Positions 24,428 through 33,715 of a stretch of 39,011 bases of DNA are shown piece after piece. Location of the stretch: assembly GCA_028290465.1 (NCBI GenBank), contig JAQGJU010000084.1, forward strand, positions 1 through 39,011, written 5' to 3'. The stretch is from Xanthobacteraceae bacterium (GTDB taxonomy: Bacteria; Pseudomonadota; Alphaproteobacteria; Rhizobiales; Xanthobacteraceae). A program made the position numbers and the translations under genes. The notes beneath the pieces were generated by a model. That model saw only the letters and a list, made by a program, of their open reading frames with translations, searched no databases and was not told where the DNA came from. Positions within the stretch are counted from its first letter, which is position 1. Each line of letters begins with the position of its first letter.

Positions 24428-24451
24428 CATTCAAATCGGATCGGAAGAGGC

Positions 24452-24871
24452 TTAGGCCGCTTCCTCGGTCTTGCGCTCCTGCACCGGACCGGAATCCTTG
24501 CCCTTGGCGTCGACGTCGCGGTCGACGAACTCGATCACCGCGACCGGCGCGTTGTCGCCGTAACGGAAGCCGGCCTTCATCACACGAGTGTAGCCGCCCT
24601 GGCGGTCCTTGTAGCGCGGCCCCAGAATCTCGAACAGCTTCTTGACCATGCCGAGGTCCTTCAGCTCCGAGATCGCCTGGCGGCGCGCATGCAGGTCGCC
24701 GCGCTTGCCGAGCGTGATCAGCTTCTCGACGATCGGACGCAGGTCCTTCGCCTTCGGCAGCGTGGTCACGATCTGCTCGTGCTTGATCAGCGACGCGCAC
24801 ATGTTGGCGAACATCGACATGCGATGGTCGGACCGGCGGTTGAACTTGCGGAATGCTTTTCCGTGACGCAT
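24452..24871 (-). CDS. rplQ: 50S ribosomal protein L17
   Basis: 139 residues. L17 is a large-subunit protein near the exit tunnel. The N-terminus [17 protein letters not shown] and [14 protein letters not shown] are diagnostic. About 15 residues of acidic and Ala-rich tail ([11 protein letters not shown]) extend past the E. coli-sized core. It is the last gene of the alpha operon, 69 bases after rpoA and just before the terminator. Confidence 0.97.
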   Translation of the reverse strand: MRHGKAFRKFNRRSDHRMSMFANMCASLIKHEQIVTTLPKAKDLRPIVEKLITLGKRGDLHARRQAISELKDLGMVKKLFEILGPRYKDRQGGYTRVMKAGFRYGDNAPVAVIEFVDRDVDAKGKDSGPVQERKTEEAA

Positions 24872-24940
24872 CGGCGTGTCCTCATATCGGGCACCATGGC
24901 GCCCAGAATTCCGATCCTCTCCCCGCTGGGAGAAGAAGGC

Positions 24941-25969
24941 TCAGTAGTGGTCTTCGAAGCGCTTGGCCAGTTCTTCGATATTCTCAGGCGGCCAGCCCGG
25001 CACTTCCATGCCGAGATGCAGACCCATCTGGGCCAGCACTTCCTTGATCTCGTTGAGCGACTTGCGGCCGAAATTCGGCGTGCGCAGCATCTCGGCTTCG
25101 GTCTTCTGAACGAGGTCGCCGATATAGACGATGTTGTCGTTCTTCAGGCAGTTCGCCGAACGCACCGACAGTTCCAGCTCGTCGACCTTCTTGAGGAACG
25201 CCGGGTTGAAGGCCAGATCCGGAATGACTTCCGTGGTGGTCTCCTTGCGGGGCTCTTCGAAATTCACGAACACGTTGAGCTGGTCCTGCAGGATGCGGGC
25301 CGCATAGGCCAGCGAATCCTCGGGGCTGATCGCGCCGTTGGTCTCAAGCGTCAGAGTGAGCTTGTCGTAATCGAGAATCTGGCCCTCGCGGGTGTTCTCG
25401 ACCTTGTACGAAACCTTGCGGACCGGCGAGAACAGGCTGTCGACCGGGATCAATCCGATCGGCGCGTCCTCGGGACGGTTGCGGTCGGCCGGCACGTAGC
25501 CCTTGCCGGTGTTGACCGTGAATTCCATGCGGATCTCGGCGCCCTCGTCGAGGGTGCACAGCACCAGATCCGGGTTCAGCACGACGATGTCGCCGACGGT
25601 CTGAATGTCGCCGGACGTGACCTGACCCGGTCCCTGCTTCTTCACCACCCTGCGCTTCGGGCCTTCGCCCTGCATCTTGATGGCGATGTCCTTGATGTTC
25701 AGGACCATGTCGGTGACGTCTTCGCGCACGCCCGGGATCGAAGAGAACTCGTGCAGCACGCCATCGATGTGCACCGACTGCACGGCGGCGCCTTGCAGCG
25801 ACGACAGCAGGATGCGGCGCAGCGCGTTGCCGAGCGTCACGCCGAAACCACGTTCGAGCGGTTCGGCCACCACGGTCGCGGTGCGCTTGGCGTCATAGCC
25901 GGGCGTCACCTGCAGCTTGCCGGGACGAATAAGTTCTTGCCAATTCTTCTGGATCACGTTTTCACCCAT
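24941..25969 (-). CDS. rpoA: RNA polymerase alpha subunit
   Basis: 342 residues, standard for Alphaproteobacteria. The N-terminal domain (to about 235) dimerises and nucleates RNA polymerase assembly: [17 protein letters not shown] is its conserved block. The C-terminal domain (about 260-325) has the DNA/activator-binding pattern [13 protein letters not shown] and [16 protein letters not shown]. The start at [13 protein letters not shown] agrees with related RpoA proteins; an in-frame ATG 21 bases upstream (25990) is possible and neither has a strong ribosome site. It lies between rpsK and rplQ in the usual order. Confidence 0.97.
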   Translation of the reverse strand: MGENVIQKNWQELIRPGKLQVTPGYDAKRTATVVAEPLERGFGVTLGNALRRILLSSLQGAAVQSVHIDGVLHEFSSIPGVREDVTDMVLNIKDIAIKMQGEGPKRRVVKKQGPGQVTSGDIQTVGDIVVLNPDLVLCTLDEGAEIRMEFTVNTGKGYVPADRNRPEDAPIGLIPVDSLFSPVRKVSYKVENTREGQILDYDKLTLTLETNGAISPEDSLAYAARILQDQLNVFVNFEEPRKETTTEVIPDLAFNPAFLKKVDELELSVRSANCLKNDNIVYIGDLVQKTEAEMLRTPNFGRKSLNEIKEVLAQMGLHLGMEVPGWPPENIEELAKRFEDHY

Positions 25970-26081
25970 CGCTTTGTGCGGCATGGTCATGCGGCGCGGT
26001 CTCGTTTAAAGCCCGCGCACCCCACTCCGCCCGTGGGAACAACCGGCGACGGCGGCGGTAGTGCCGATCGCCGGAAAAAAA

Positions 26082-26471
26082 TCAAACCCGCCGACGCTTG
26101 CGCGGCCGGCAGCCATTGTGCGGGATCGCGGTCACGTCGCGGATCGAAGTGACGGTAAAACCCGCCGACTGCAATGCGCGCAGCGCCGACTCGCGGCCCG
26201 AGCCCGGACCGGCGACTTCGACCTCGAGGGTCCGCATGCCGTGGTCCATGGCCTTCTTGGCCGCGTCCTCAGCCGCGACCTGCGCGGCATACGGCGTCGA
26301 CTTGCGCGAGCCCTTGAAGCCCATCGTGCCGGACGACGACCAGGCGATCGTATTGCCCTGCGCGTCCGTAATCGTGATCATGGTGTTGTTGAACGTCGCA
26401 TTCACATGCGCAACGCCCGACGCGATGTTCTTGCGTTCGCGCTTGCGTACGCGGGTGGCTTCTTTGCCCAT
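26082..26471 (-). CDS. rpsK: 30S ribosomal protein S11
   Basis: 129 residues, normal length. S11 sits on the platform of the small subunit by the mRNA exit. Recognised from [33 protein letters not shown] and the invariant basic end [11 protein letters not shown]. It follows rpsM after a 100-base gap that contains a hairpin, and precedes rpoA by 112 bases. Confidence 0.97.
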   Translation of the reverse strand: MGKEATRVRKRERKNIASGVAHVNATFNNTMITITDAQGNTIAWSSSGTMGFKGSRKSTPYAAQVAAEDAAKKAMDHGMRTLEVEVAGPGSGRESALRALQSAGFTVTSIRDVTAIPHNGCRPRKRRRV

Positions 26472-26535
26472 TTTGGACCCTTCTTAGATATCAACGCCGC
26501 CGTAATGCCAGCGGCTACACCGAACGTGAATTGTC

Positions 26536-26557
26536 GGCGGCGAAAAACTTCGCCGCC
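26536..26557. promoter_or_regulatory. hairpin between rpsM and rpsK
   Basis: A perfect nine-base-pair stem, GGCGGCGAA / TTCGCCGCC, with the four-base loop AAAC (plus strand) fills the unusually long rpsM-rpsK gap. No T tract follows on the minus strand, so it is not a standard terminator; RNA processing or stabilisation is possible. Confidence 0.45.
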
Positions 26558-26571
26558 TTCCATTCGCGCTC

Positions 26572-26940
26572 TTATTTCTTCTTGCCCGCGATCGCCTTTG
26601 CCGGCCCCTTGCGGGTGCGGGCATTGGTGTGCGTGCGCTGGCCGCGGACCGGCAGACCGCGCCGATGACGCAGGCCGCGATAGCAGCCGAGATCCATCAA
26701 TCGCTTGATGTTCATCGACACTTCGCGACGCAGATCGCCTTCGACGACGAAGTCGCGGTCGATCATCTCGCGGATCTGGAGAACTTCCTGATCCGTGAGC
26801 TGCGATACGCGCCGCTCCGCGGGGATGCCGACCTGGGTCACCAGATCGAGCGCTGTCTTCGGGCCAACTCCATGGATGTATTGCAGAGCAATAACCACCC
26901 GCTTGTTGGTCGGTATATTCACGCCGGCAATGCGCGCCAC
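26572..26940 (-). CDS. rpsM: 30S ribosomal protein S13
   Basis: 122 residues. S13 lies in the head of the small subunit and contacts the P-site tRNA with its basic tail ([11 protein letters not shown]). Typical blocks: ARIAGVNIP at the start, [14 protein letters not shown] and [20 protein letters not shown]. The start is a GTG at 26940, eight bases after GGAG; a second GTG nine bases earlier touches that ribosome site and is unlikely. It opens the alpha-operon part, 177 bases after adk; a six-base-pair hairpin (26960-26975) precedes its ribosome site. Confidence 0.96.
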   Translation of the reverse strand: MARIAGVNIPTNKRVVIALQYIHGVGPKTALDLVTQVGIPAERRVSQLTDQEVLQIREMIDRDFVVEGDLRREVSMNIKRLMDLGCYRGLRHRRGLPVRGQRTHTNARTRKGPAKAIAGKKK

Positions 26941-27117
26941 GATCGTCACTCCTATTGCCGACCGCCAATGCGGTCCGGCTGTCTGATGCTCTATCCCGTC
27001 AATTCCGGAAGGGAACTATCCGGGAAGGAACAAACGCGAACACGACGCCCACCCCTGCCTCTTGGGGCCCGGCACCGTGTGAACATTCTCCGACTGGATA
27101 CGGGGTTATTAAAGGAT

Positions 27118-28086
27118 TCATCGCCCTTTCGTCAACCTCCGTAGGCGAACAACCTTACGGCTGTCCGGGCGTTGCCCGGCGGCGGCTCTCTTCACGGCCT
27201 TTCGGGCCGTTTTGGTGGCCTTACGGGCCGATCCGAGGGGCTTGCGAACCGTCGGTTTGGCGGCTTTCCGGGCTGGCTTGCGGCCGGAATTGGCCTTGGA
27301 CCTGCCGGTGGCCGACTTTACGGCCGCTTTTTTACCCGTTTTAGCTTTGGCCGTCTTGGCTTTGGCTGTCTTGACCTTGGCTTTCGCCTTAGTTTTCTTG
27401 GCCTTGGCGGTTTTCGGCTTCACTGCCTTGGATTTTGCGGCCGGCGGCGCCTTTTTGGCAGCCTTGCGGGCGGAACTCTTGCGGCGCGCCGGCTTAGCCT
27501 TGGCGCCGGGGCTCAACACCTCGTCGATGGCGGCTGCCACCGACTCGATGTTGGCCATGCCGTCGATCGAAGCGAGAACTCCCTGCCCCTGGTAATAAGA
27601 AACCAGCGGCGCGGTCAGTTCGCGGTATGCGCCGAGACGCTTTTTCAGCACGTCCGGATTATCGTCCGGCCGCAGCGCCTCGCCGCGCGCCGTCATCTCG
27701 GCGACCCGATTCTCGATGCGGTTCAGCAGGCTGTTCTCGTCGACCCTGAGCTCGATCACGGCGTCGAGCTTCAGGCCCCTGTCGGCCAGCATGCGGTCCA
27801 GCGCCTGCGCCTGCGGCACGGTGCGTGGGAAGCCATCCAGGATGAAGCCGTTCTTGGCATCCGGCTCGGCGATGCGGTCGGCCACGATCGCGACCACGAC
27901 ATCGTCCGGCACCAGTTCGCCGCGTGCCATCAGGACCTCGGCCTTCTGTCCGACCGGTGTCTGCGCCTTGACGGCGGCGCGCAGCATGTCGCCGGTCGAC
28001 AGCTGCACGATGCCATGCTTCGTGACTAGGCGCTGCGACTGCGTGCCTTTGCCGGCACCCGGCGGACCCAACAGAATCAATCTCAT
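27118..28086 (-). CDS. adk: adenylate kinase with histone-H1-like C-terminal tail
   Basis: 322 residues, against roughly 185-220 for the family. Residues 1-193 form a complete short-LID adenylate kinase (ATP + AMP to 2 ADP): P-loop [10 protein letters not shown] at 7-16, STGDMLRAA at 30-38, [10 protein letters not shown] at 84-93 and [11 protein letters not shown] at 141-151. Residues 194-322 are a disordered tail of Lys, Ala, Arg, Thr and Pro with a single acidic residue, resembling histone H1 or HU-type AAKK tails, with TAKAK repeats in the middle. The reading frame is uninterrupted and the tail is real coding sequence. The ATG overlaps the stop of secY2 (ATGA) after a G-rich tract. The tail should bind nucleic acid or ribosomes (inference). 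Confidence 0.94.
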   Translation of the reverse strand: MRLILLGPPGAGKGTQSQRLVTKHGIVQLSTGDMLRAAVKAQTPVGQKAEVLMARGELVPDDVVVAIVADRIAEPDAKNGFILDGFPRTVPQAQALDRMLADRGLKLDAVIELRVDENSLLNRIENRVAEMTARGEALRPDDNPDVLKKRLGAYRELTAPLVSYYQGQGVLASIDGMANIESVAAAIDEVLSPGAKAKPARRKSSARKAAKKAPPAAKSKAVKPKTAKAKKTKAKAKVKTAKAKTAKAKTGKKAAVKSATGRSKANSGRKPARKAAKPTVRKPLGSARKATKTARKAVKRAAAGQRPDSRKVVRLRRLTKGR

Positions 28087-29330
28087 TGGCGGTAGCCCCC
28101 CAGCTTGCCGAATGCACCAACTTGGAAAAAGGCTCCAATATCCAGAACGGTACAGACTACGATCAAAAGCGAAGCGCCGCCAAAATAAAACGGCACTTGC
28201 ACATAAGAGACGAGGATTTCGGGGATGAGACAGATCAGCGCAAGGTACGTAGCACCGAGCAGGGTCGTCATCGACAGGACACGATCGACATGCGCAGCGG
28301 TCGCCTCGCCCGGCTCAACGCCTTGGATAACGCCACCGTGGCGTTGCAGGCTTTCGGCGGTCTGGGCCGGGTCGAGCACCATGGCCGTATAGATCAGGCC
28401 GCAGACCACGATCAGCACCGCATAGCAGATCAGGAACAGCGGCTGCCCATTGCCGAATCCCCGGGCCACCGCGGCCAGCAGTCCCGGGCCCTCATCGCCC
28501 ACCAAGGTGGCGAAGGTCAACGGCACCAGCATCAGCCACGAGGCGCCAAATACCGGGATCACGCCGGCACTATTAAGCTTCAAGGACAGATATGACGCTG
28601 GCGTCTTGACCTTGTGCTCCCCTGTCTGACGCGGAGCGAACTCGACCAAAAGCCGGCGCCGCGCGGATTCCATGAACACCACGAATCCGATGACAGCGAG
28701 CGCCATCACCAGTGTCAGCAGGAGAAGACCGCTCGACAGCATGTCCTGGCGAGCCAATTCGAGCGTGCCGTAGATCGCCGACGGCAACTCGGTCACGATA
28801 CCCACACACAGAATGAGCGCGATGCCGTTACCGATGCCGCGCAGCGTGATCTGGTCGCTGAGCCACACTAGGAAAACCGCACCGCCGGCAAGCGTAACCG
28901 TCGTCGAGAGGCGGAACAGCCAGCCCGGCTCGGCGATCAAATTGGGGACGCCTTCAAGGCCGACCGCAATGCCGTAGCCCTGAACGGCCGCCATCACGAC
29001 CGTCAGATAGCGCGTGTACGAGACGATGGTCTGGCGACCCAGTTCGCCTTGGGACCGCAATTTCTTCATGCGCCCAAAGACGATGAACACCAGCTGGATC
29101 AGGATCGCGGCCGTGACATACGGCAAAATGCCAAGGGCGAAGATCGCCAGACGACCGGCGCCGCCGCCCCCCGACATGCTGAACAGACCGAGGATTCCGT
29201 CCGAATTGGCCGAGAAGAATTGAGCCCAGACCGACAGATCAATGCCCGGCAGCGGGATGAAGCTGCCGATGCGGTAAATGAGGAGCGCGCCTAACGTGAA
29301 GGCAATGCGCCACCTCAGTTCCAGGCTCAT
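28083..29330 (-). CDS. second SecY-like translocase channel protein (tandem paralogue)
   Basis: 415 residues, ten predicted helices over the whole length, clearly SecY family: [53 protein letters not shown] and [14 protein letters not shown]. It is a diverged paralogue of the neighbouring SecY, not a copy. It lacks the first about 20 cytoplasmic residues and the normal C-terminal tail. The cytoplasmic loop reads GVEPGE, with Glu339 where SecY has Arg357 in GIRPGE; the helix 7 segment reads [10 protein letters not shown] instead of GVIPPIFASS. Start and stop overlap secY and adk by four bases each, so it is made with them. The frame is intact. It may assist or modulate the main channel or serve a particular substrate set; unknown. 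Confidence 0.9.
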   Translation of the reverse strand: MSLELRWRIAFTLGALLIYRIGSFIPLPGIDLSVWAQFFSANSDGILGLFSMSGGGGAGRLAIFALGILPYVTAAILIQLVFIVFGRMKKLRSQGELGRQTIVSYTRYLTVVMAAVQGYGIAVGLEGVPNLIAEPGWLFRLSTTVTLAGGAVFLVWLSDQITLRGIGNGIALILCVGIVTELPSAIYGTLELARQDMLSSGLLLLTLVMALAVIGFVVFMESARRRLLVEFAPRQTGEHKVKTPASYLSLKLNSAGVIPVFGASWLMLVPLTFATLVGDEGPGLLAAVARGFGNGQPLFLICYAVLIVVCGLIYTAMVLDPAQTAESLQRHGGVIQGVEPGEATAAHVDRVLSMTTLLGATYLALICLIPEILVSYVQVPFYFGGASLLIVVCTVLDIGAFFQVGAFGKLGGYRQ

Positions 29331-30658
29331 CGACGACGCCCCCGGAGCTTCGAACGCTTGATCAGTCCTTCATATTGGTGCGCGAGCAGATAGCCCTGCA
29401 CCTGTGCCACCGTATCCATGGTGACGCTGACGACGATCAGCAGCGAGGTGCCGCCGAAATAGAACGGCACCGCCGCGTAGGAGATCATGATCTCGGGAAT
29501 GAGACAAACGATCGCCAGATAACCGGCGCCAACCACGGTGATGCGCGACAACACATAGTCGATGTATTCCGCGGTGCGCTCGCCCGGACGGATGCCCGGA
29601 ATGAAGCCGCCATGCTTCTTCAGATTGTCCGCGGTCTCGGTCGGATTGAACACGATCGCGGTATAGAAGAACGCGAAGAATACGATCAGCGAAATATACA
29701 GCACCAGGAACAGCGGCCTTCCATGGCCGAGCTGCGTGGTGATGAGGTTGAGCCATTCCGGGCCGGACCCGGCGTTGAAATTCGCGATCGTGGCCGGCAG
29801 CAGCAGCAGCGACGAGGCAAAGATCGGCGGAATGACGCCGGCGGTGTTGAGCTTGAGCGGCAGATGCGAGGACTGGCCCTCGAACACCTTGTTGCCGACC
29901 TGGCGCTTTGGATACTGGATCAGAAGCCGGCGCTGCGCCCGCTCCATGAACACGATAAACGCGATCACGGCGACCGCCATCACCAGGATCACCAGGATCA
30001 ACGCGGTCGACAGCGCGCCCTGGCGGCCGAGTTCAAGCGTGCCGACGATCGCCGACGGCAGTTCGGCCACGATGCCGGCCAGGATGATCAGAGAAATGCC
30101 GTTGCCGATGCCGCGCGCGGTGATCTGCTCGCCGAGCCACATCAGGAACATGGTCCCGCCGGTCAGCGTCAGCACGGTCGAGATGCGGAAGAACCAGCCG
30201 GGCTCGGCCACGGCACTGCCGCCGCCTTCGAGACCGATGGCGATCGCATAGGCCTGGAACGCCGCCAGCACCACAGTCAGATAGCGGGTGTATTGGTTGA
30301 TGGTCTTGCGGCCGCTCTCGCCCTCTTTCTTCAGCGCTTCGAGCGTCGGCGAGACCGTCGTCATCAACTGAATGATGATCGAGGCCGAGATGTACGGCAT
30401 GATGTTCAGCGCGAAGATCGCCATGCGCTGGATGCCGCCACCCGAGAACATGTTGAACATGCCCAGGATGCCGCCGGCCTGTTGCTTGAAGATCGCTTCC
30501 CACGCGGAAGGGTCGATGCCGGGCAGCGGAATGAAGGTGCCGAAACGGTAGACCAGCAGCGCGCCGAGGGTGAACCAGATTCGCTTCTTCAGCTCCTCCG
30601 CCTTGGCCAGCGCCGAGAAGTTGAGATTGGCCGCAAGTTGCTCGGCTGCAGAGACCAT
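29327..30658 (-). CDS. secY: preprotein translocase channel subunit SecY
   Basis: 443 residues, the same length as the E. coli protein. Ten-helix inner-membrane channel that moves unfolded proteins with SecE, SecG and SecA. Conserved features: N-terminal LKKRIWFTLGALLVYRFG, plug region SGGGIQRMAIFALNIMPY, QSSHLPLKLNTAGVIPPIFASS, and the SecA-contacting loop GGFIPGIRPGERT with Arg357. A full C-terminal tail QYEGLIKRSKLRG is present. This is the normal spc-operon secY, 68 bases after rplO; two copies of CCTATATGGGG (30699-30709 and 30716-30726) lie in that gap. It should be the essential housekeeping copy. Confidence 0.97.
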   Translation of the reverse strand: MVSAAEQLAANLNFSALAKAEELKKRIWFTLGALLVYRFGTFIPLPGIDPSAWEAIFKQQAGGILGMFNMFSGGGIQRMAIFALNIMPYISASIIIQLMTTVSPTLEALKKEGESGRKTINQYTRYLTVVLAAFQAYAIAIGLEGGGSAVAEPGWFFRISTVLTLTGGTMFLMWLGEQITARGIGNGISLIILAGIVAELPSAIVGTLELGRQGALSTALILVILVMAVAVIAFIVFMERAQRRLLIQYPKRQVGNKVFEGQSSHLPLKLNTAGVIPPIFASSLLLLPATIANFNAGSGPEWLNLITTQLGHGRPLFLVLYISLIVFFAFFYTAIVFNPTETADNLKKHGGFIPGIRPGERTAEYIDYVLSRITVVGAGYLAIVCLIPEIMISYAAVPFYFGGTSLLIVVSVTMDTVAQVQGYLLAHQYEGLIKRSKLRGRRR

Positions 30659-30726
30659 CGAAAGGCTCCCGGTTGCCGTCCCCCCGGACGGATCGCTCCC
30701 TATATGGGGTGCGTCCTATATGGGGG

Positions 30727-31218
30727 TCAGGCCGATTTTTCGCCCGTCGTTTCGGTCTGCGGCGCCAGAATCTTCACGGTTCCGCCAGCCTTTTCGACCG
30801 CGGCGACCGCCGACTTGGACGCGCCAAAGACTACGAACGACACCTTGGCCTTGATTTCGCCATTGCCCAGCAGCCGTACCGGGTGACGTTCACGGCGCAG
30901 CAGCCCGGACTTGACCAGGGCCGCGGCGTCGATCGTGGCGTTCGCGTCGAGCTTGCCGGCATCGATGGCCGCCTGCACCCGATCGAGATTCACCTCGTCG
31001 AACTTCTGCGCATGAATGTTGTTGAACCCGCGCTTCGGCAAGCGGCGATGCAGCGGCATCTGGCCGCCCTCAAAGCCCTTGATCCGCACGCCCGAGCGCG
31101 CGGTCTGGCCCTTGCCGCCGCGTCCGCCTGTCTTGCCCTTGCCCGAGCCAATGCCGCGCCCAACGCGGGTACGGCTCTTCTTGGCGCCGGGATTGTCGGA
31201 GATTTCGCTGAGCTTCAT
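30727..31218 (-). CDS. rplO: 50S ribosomal protein L15
   Basis: 163 residues. L15 helps assemble the large subunit. The Gly/Lys/Arg-rich start [20 protein letters not shown], the [11 protein letters not shown] block and [17 protein letters not shown] are typical. The end is somewhat longer than in E. coli (144). Twelve bases after rpmD; the stop adjoins one of two CCTATATGGGG repeats. Confidence 0.96.
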   Translation of the reverse strand: MKLSEISDNPGAKKSRTRVGRGIGSGKGKTGGRGGKGQTARSGVRIKGFEGGQMPLHRRLPKRGFNNIHAQKFDEVNLDRVQAAIDAGKLDANATIDAAALVKSGLLRRERHPVRLLGNGEIKAKVSFVVFGASKSAVAAVEKAGGTVKILAPQTETTGEKSA

Positions 31219-31230
31219 CGCCCTGTTCCC

Positions 31231-31431
31231 TTACTCGCCGTCGACCACGCGCAGCAGATGCCGCACCTTGGCGATCATGCCGCGAGTCTGCGGCGTGTTC
31301 GGCACATCCTTGGTCCGGCCGATCTTGTTCAGCCCGAGGCCGATCAGCGTCGCACGCTGGCTGGCCTCGCGCCGGATCGGACTTCCGGTCTGCTCAATCT
31401 TGATGGTCTTCGCACTATTAGTCTTGGCCAT
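31231..31431 (-). CDS. rpmD: 50S ribosomal protein L30
   Basis: 66 residues. Recognised from [40 protein letters not shown] and the end [10 protein letters not shown] small large-subunit protein. It lies between rpsE (26 bases) and rplO (12 bases) as in other spc operons. Confidence 0.96.
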   Translation of the reverse strand: MAKTNSAKTIKIEQTGSPIRREASQRATLIGLGLNKIGRTKDVPNTPQTRGMIAKVRHLLRVVDGE

Positions 31432-31457
31432 ATCGGCTCTCCCGCGATTTCTCGCGA

Positions 31458-32015
31458 TTAATCGACGGATGCTTCAGCGTCGGCGCCCTCACGACGGCGG
31501 GCCTGCAGCGCGGAAACCTTGATATTACGGCGTGCCGCGACCGAACGCGGCGAATCCTGGTGCTTGAGCGCATCGAAGGTCGCCCGCACGACGTTGTACG
31601 GGTTGGACGAACCGAGCGACTTCGCGACCACGTCCTGCATGCCGAGGGTCTCGAACACGGCGCGCATCGGACCGCCGGCGATGATACCGGTTCCCGGAGG
31701 CGCCGCGCGCAGGAACACCTTGCCGGCGCCATGGCGGCCATGGACGTCGTGATGCAGCGTGCGGCCTTCGCGCAGCGGCACGCGGGTCAGCGAACGCTTG
31801 GCGGCTTCGGTTGCCTTGCGGATCGCTTCCGGCACTTCGCGCGCCTTGCCGTGGCCGAAACCGACCCGGCCCTTCTGATCGCCGAGAACGACCAGCGCGG
31901 CGAAGCCGAAGCGACGTCCGCCCTTGACGACCTTGGCCACACGATTGATGTGGACCAGCTTGTCGACGAACTCGTTGTCGCGGTCGTCCCGCCCGTGTCC
32001 GTGTTCACGTGCCAT
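31458..32015 (-). CDS. rpsE: 30S ribosomal protein S5
   Basis: 185 residues. S5 supports decoding accuracy and mRNA unwinding at the entry channel. Visible are [36 protein letters not shown] and [17 protein letters not shown]. The N-terminus is charged ([12 protein letters not shown]) and the end acidic (GADAEASVD). Fifteen bases after rplR. Confidence 0.97.
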   Translation of the reverse strand: MAREHGHGRDDRDNEFVDKLVHINRVAKVVKGGRRFGFAALVVLGDQKGRVGFGHGKAREVPEAIRKATEAAKRSLTRVPLREGRTLHHDVHGRHGAGKVFLRAAPPGTGIIAGGPMRAVFETLGMQDVVAKSLGSSNPYNVVRATFDALKHQDSPRSVAARRNIKVSALQARRREGADAEASVD

Positions 32016-32030
32016 TGCGATAATCCGTTG

Positions 32031-32393
32031 CTAGAAGCTGAGACCGCCTTCGCGGGCGGCCTCCGCCAGGGCTTTGATGCGCCCGTGATAAATATAGCGA
32101 CCGCGGTCGAACACCACTTCCTTGACGCCGTTCTGCATCGCGCGCTCGGCCAGCAACTTGCCAACCGCCTGCGCGGCGCCGACATCGGCCCCGGTCTTCA
32201 GGCTCTCGCGCAGCGTCTTATCGAGCGACGAGGCCGACGCAAGCGTCACACCCTTCACGTCGTCGATCACTTGCGCATAGATATGCTTCGACGAGCGGAA
32301 CACGGAAAGCCGTACCCGACCGTTGGCGGCGCGCTTAACAGAGCGCCGTACCCGTCCTGACCGCCGCGCGGTCCGATCACTGAGCTTCGACAT
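32031..32393 (-). CDS. rplR: 50S ribosomal protein L18
   Basis: 120 residues. L18 binds 5S rRNA with L5 and L25. Motifs [24 protein letters not shown] and [19 protein letters not shown] with the end REGGLSF are diagnostic. The N-terminus is rich in Arg. Twelve bases after rplF. Confidence 0.97.
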   Translation of the reverse strand: MSKLSDRTARRSGRVRRSVKRAANGRVRLSVFRSSKHIYAQVIDDVKGVTLASASSLDKTLRESLKTGADVGAAQAVGKLLAERAMQNGVKEVVFDRGRYIYHGRIKALAEAAREGGLSF

Positions 32394-32405
32394 GGTCGGC
32401 TCCCG

Positions 32406-32939
32406 TCACTTCTTCTTGCCTTCCTTGCGGAAGATGAATTCGTTGGCATACCGGATACCCTTGCCCTTGTAGGGCTCAGGCTTGCGGAAGTCGCGGATCT
32501 CGGCGGCCACCTGGCCGACCCGCTGCTTATCGATGCCGGTGATGGTGATCTCGGTCGGCTTCGGCACCACGATCGCGATGCCCTCCGGGATCGGATAGAT
32601 CACGTCGTGGCTGTAGCCGAGCGCGATCTGCAGGTTCTTGCCCTGCAGCGCGGCGCGGAAGCCGACGCCGGTGATCTCCAGCTTGGTCTCGAAGCCCTTG
32701 GTTACCCCGGTCACCAGATTGGCGACCAAAGTGCGCGAAGTGCCCCACAGCGAGCGGGCCCGCTTGGTTTCCGAGCGAGGCTGCACCTGCACGCCGCCGT
32801 TCTCCATCGCGACGGAGACGTCGTTGTGCAGCACGACCTGCATCTGACCCTTCGGACCCTTGACCTTGACGGTCTGCCCTTCAACGTTGGCCGTGACCCC
32901 GGACGGGATGGCGACCGCTTTCTTGCCAATGCGCGACAT
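32406..32939 (-). CDS. rplF: 50S ribosomal protein L6
   Basis: 177 residues, normal. L6 lies near the GTPase-associated centre and contacts elongation factors. It starts [15 protein letters not shown] and shows [34 protein letters not shown] and the end [20 protein letters not shown]. Twenty bases after rpsH. Confidence 0.97.
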   Translation of the reverse strand: MSRIGKKAVAIPSGVTANVEGQTVKVKGPKGQMQVVLHNDVSVAMENGGVQVQPRSETKRARSLWGTSRTLVANLVTGVTKGFETKLEITGVGFRAALQGKNLQIALGYSHDVIYPIPEGIAIVVPKPTEITITGIDKQRVGQVAAEIRDFRKPEPYKGKGIRYANEFIFRKEGKKK

Positions 32940-32959
32940 GGTTGTTTTCCTTGTGCGCC

Positions 32960-33355
32960 CTAGAACACGGTGCAGAGAATTTCGCCGCCGACATTGGCAT
33001 CGCGCGCGGCGTGGTCGGCCATCACGCCTTTCGGCGTGGACAGGATGGCGACGCCGAGCCCGTTGTTGATGCGGGGCAGATTCTTCACCGATACATAGAC
33101 GCGTCGGCCCGGCTTCGATACCCGCGAAATCTCGCGGATGACCGGTTCGCCGTCAAAATACTTCAGCTCGATATCGAGCTCGCTGCGTCCGCTTTCGCGC
33201 TCTACCGAAGCGAAACCGCGGATGTAGCCCTCGCTCTTGAGCACTTCGAGCACGCTCTCGCGAAGCTTCGAGCCGGGGCTCGACACCTTCGACTTGGCGC
33301 GCATCTGCGCATTACGAATGCGCGTGATCATATCGCCGATCGGATCGTTCACCAT
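32960..33355 (-). CDS. rpsH: 30S ribosomal protein S8
   Basis: 131 residues. S8 binds the central domain of 16S rRNA early in assembly; in E. coli it also represses the spc operon by binding the mRNA near rplE, which is not evident from this sequence. Blocks: [30 protein letters not shown] and [19 protein letters not shown] ending GGEILCTVF. Thirteen bases after rpsN. Confidence 0.97.
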   Translation of the reverse strand: MVNDPIGDMITRIRNAQMRAKSKVSSPGSKLRESVLEVLKSEGYIRGFASVERESGRSELDIELKYFDGEPVIREISRVSKPGRRVYVSVKNLPRINNGLGVAILSTPKGVMADHAARDANVGGEILCTVF

Positions 33356-33368
33356 GGTACGATCCTCC

Positions 33369-33674
33369 CTACCAGCTCGACTTCACGAGACCGGGGACCA
33401 ACCCCTTGTTCCCGAGTTCGCGCAGCGCGATACGTGACAGCTTGTGCTTGCGATAGAACGCCCGCGGCCGGCCCGACACTTCGCAACGATTGCGGATGCG
33501 GGTAGCCGAAGAATTACGCGGCAATTCGGCCAGCTTCAGCGAAGCGGCGAAGCGCTCCTCCATCGGCTTTTCCTTGTCGGTCACGATCGCCTTGAGGCGC
33601 GCGCGACGACCAGCGAACTGCTTGGTGAGCGCGCGCCGCCGATTGTTCTTCTCGATCGAACTCTTCTTAGCCAT
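33369..33674 (-). CDS. rpsN: 30S ribosomal protein S14, zinc-free form
   Basis: 101 residues, the long form without the zinc-binding CxxC pairs: only one cysteine, in [16 protein letters not shown]. It begins [14 protein letters not shown] and ends [12 protein letters not shown] head protein of the small subunit. Forty-one bases after rplE. Confidence 0.97.
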   Translation of the reverse strand: MAKKSSIEKNNRRRALTKQFAGRRARLKAIVTDKEKPMEERFAASLKLAELPRNSSATRIRNRCEVSGRPRAFYRKHKLSRIALRELGNKGLVPGLVKSSW

Positions 33675-33715
33675 CAGGCTCTCCTAGGTTTCCGCGTTTG
33701 AGTGGCCTTTGCCAC

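Noticed and set aside
24272-26152. Long plus-strand open frame (626 codons) opposite rplQ, rpoA and the start of rpsK
   Set aside because: It is the complement of conserved genes; high GC keeps the opposite strand open. The translation is rich in Arg, His and Asp with no domain.
28083-29330. Gram-positive type accessory Sec system (SecY2 with SecA2, Asp and glycosyltransferases)
   Set aside because: No secA2, asp or glycosyltransferase genes nearby, and the protein resembles its own neighbour SecY far more than the accessory class.
28083-29330. secY2 as a pseudogene
   Set aside because: The frame is uninterrupted over 415 codons, all ten helices are recognisable, and both ends are coupled to neighbours.
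29375-30886. Plus-strand open frame of about 500 codons opposite secY and rplO
   Set aside because: A mirror of secY; composition (Arg/His/Gln/Asp-rich) shows no membrane segments or motifs.
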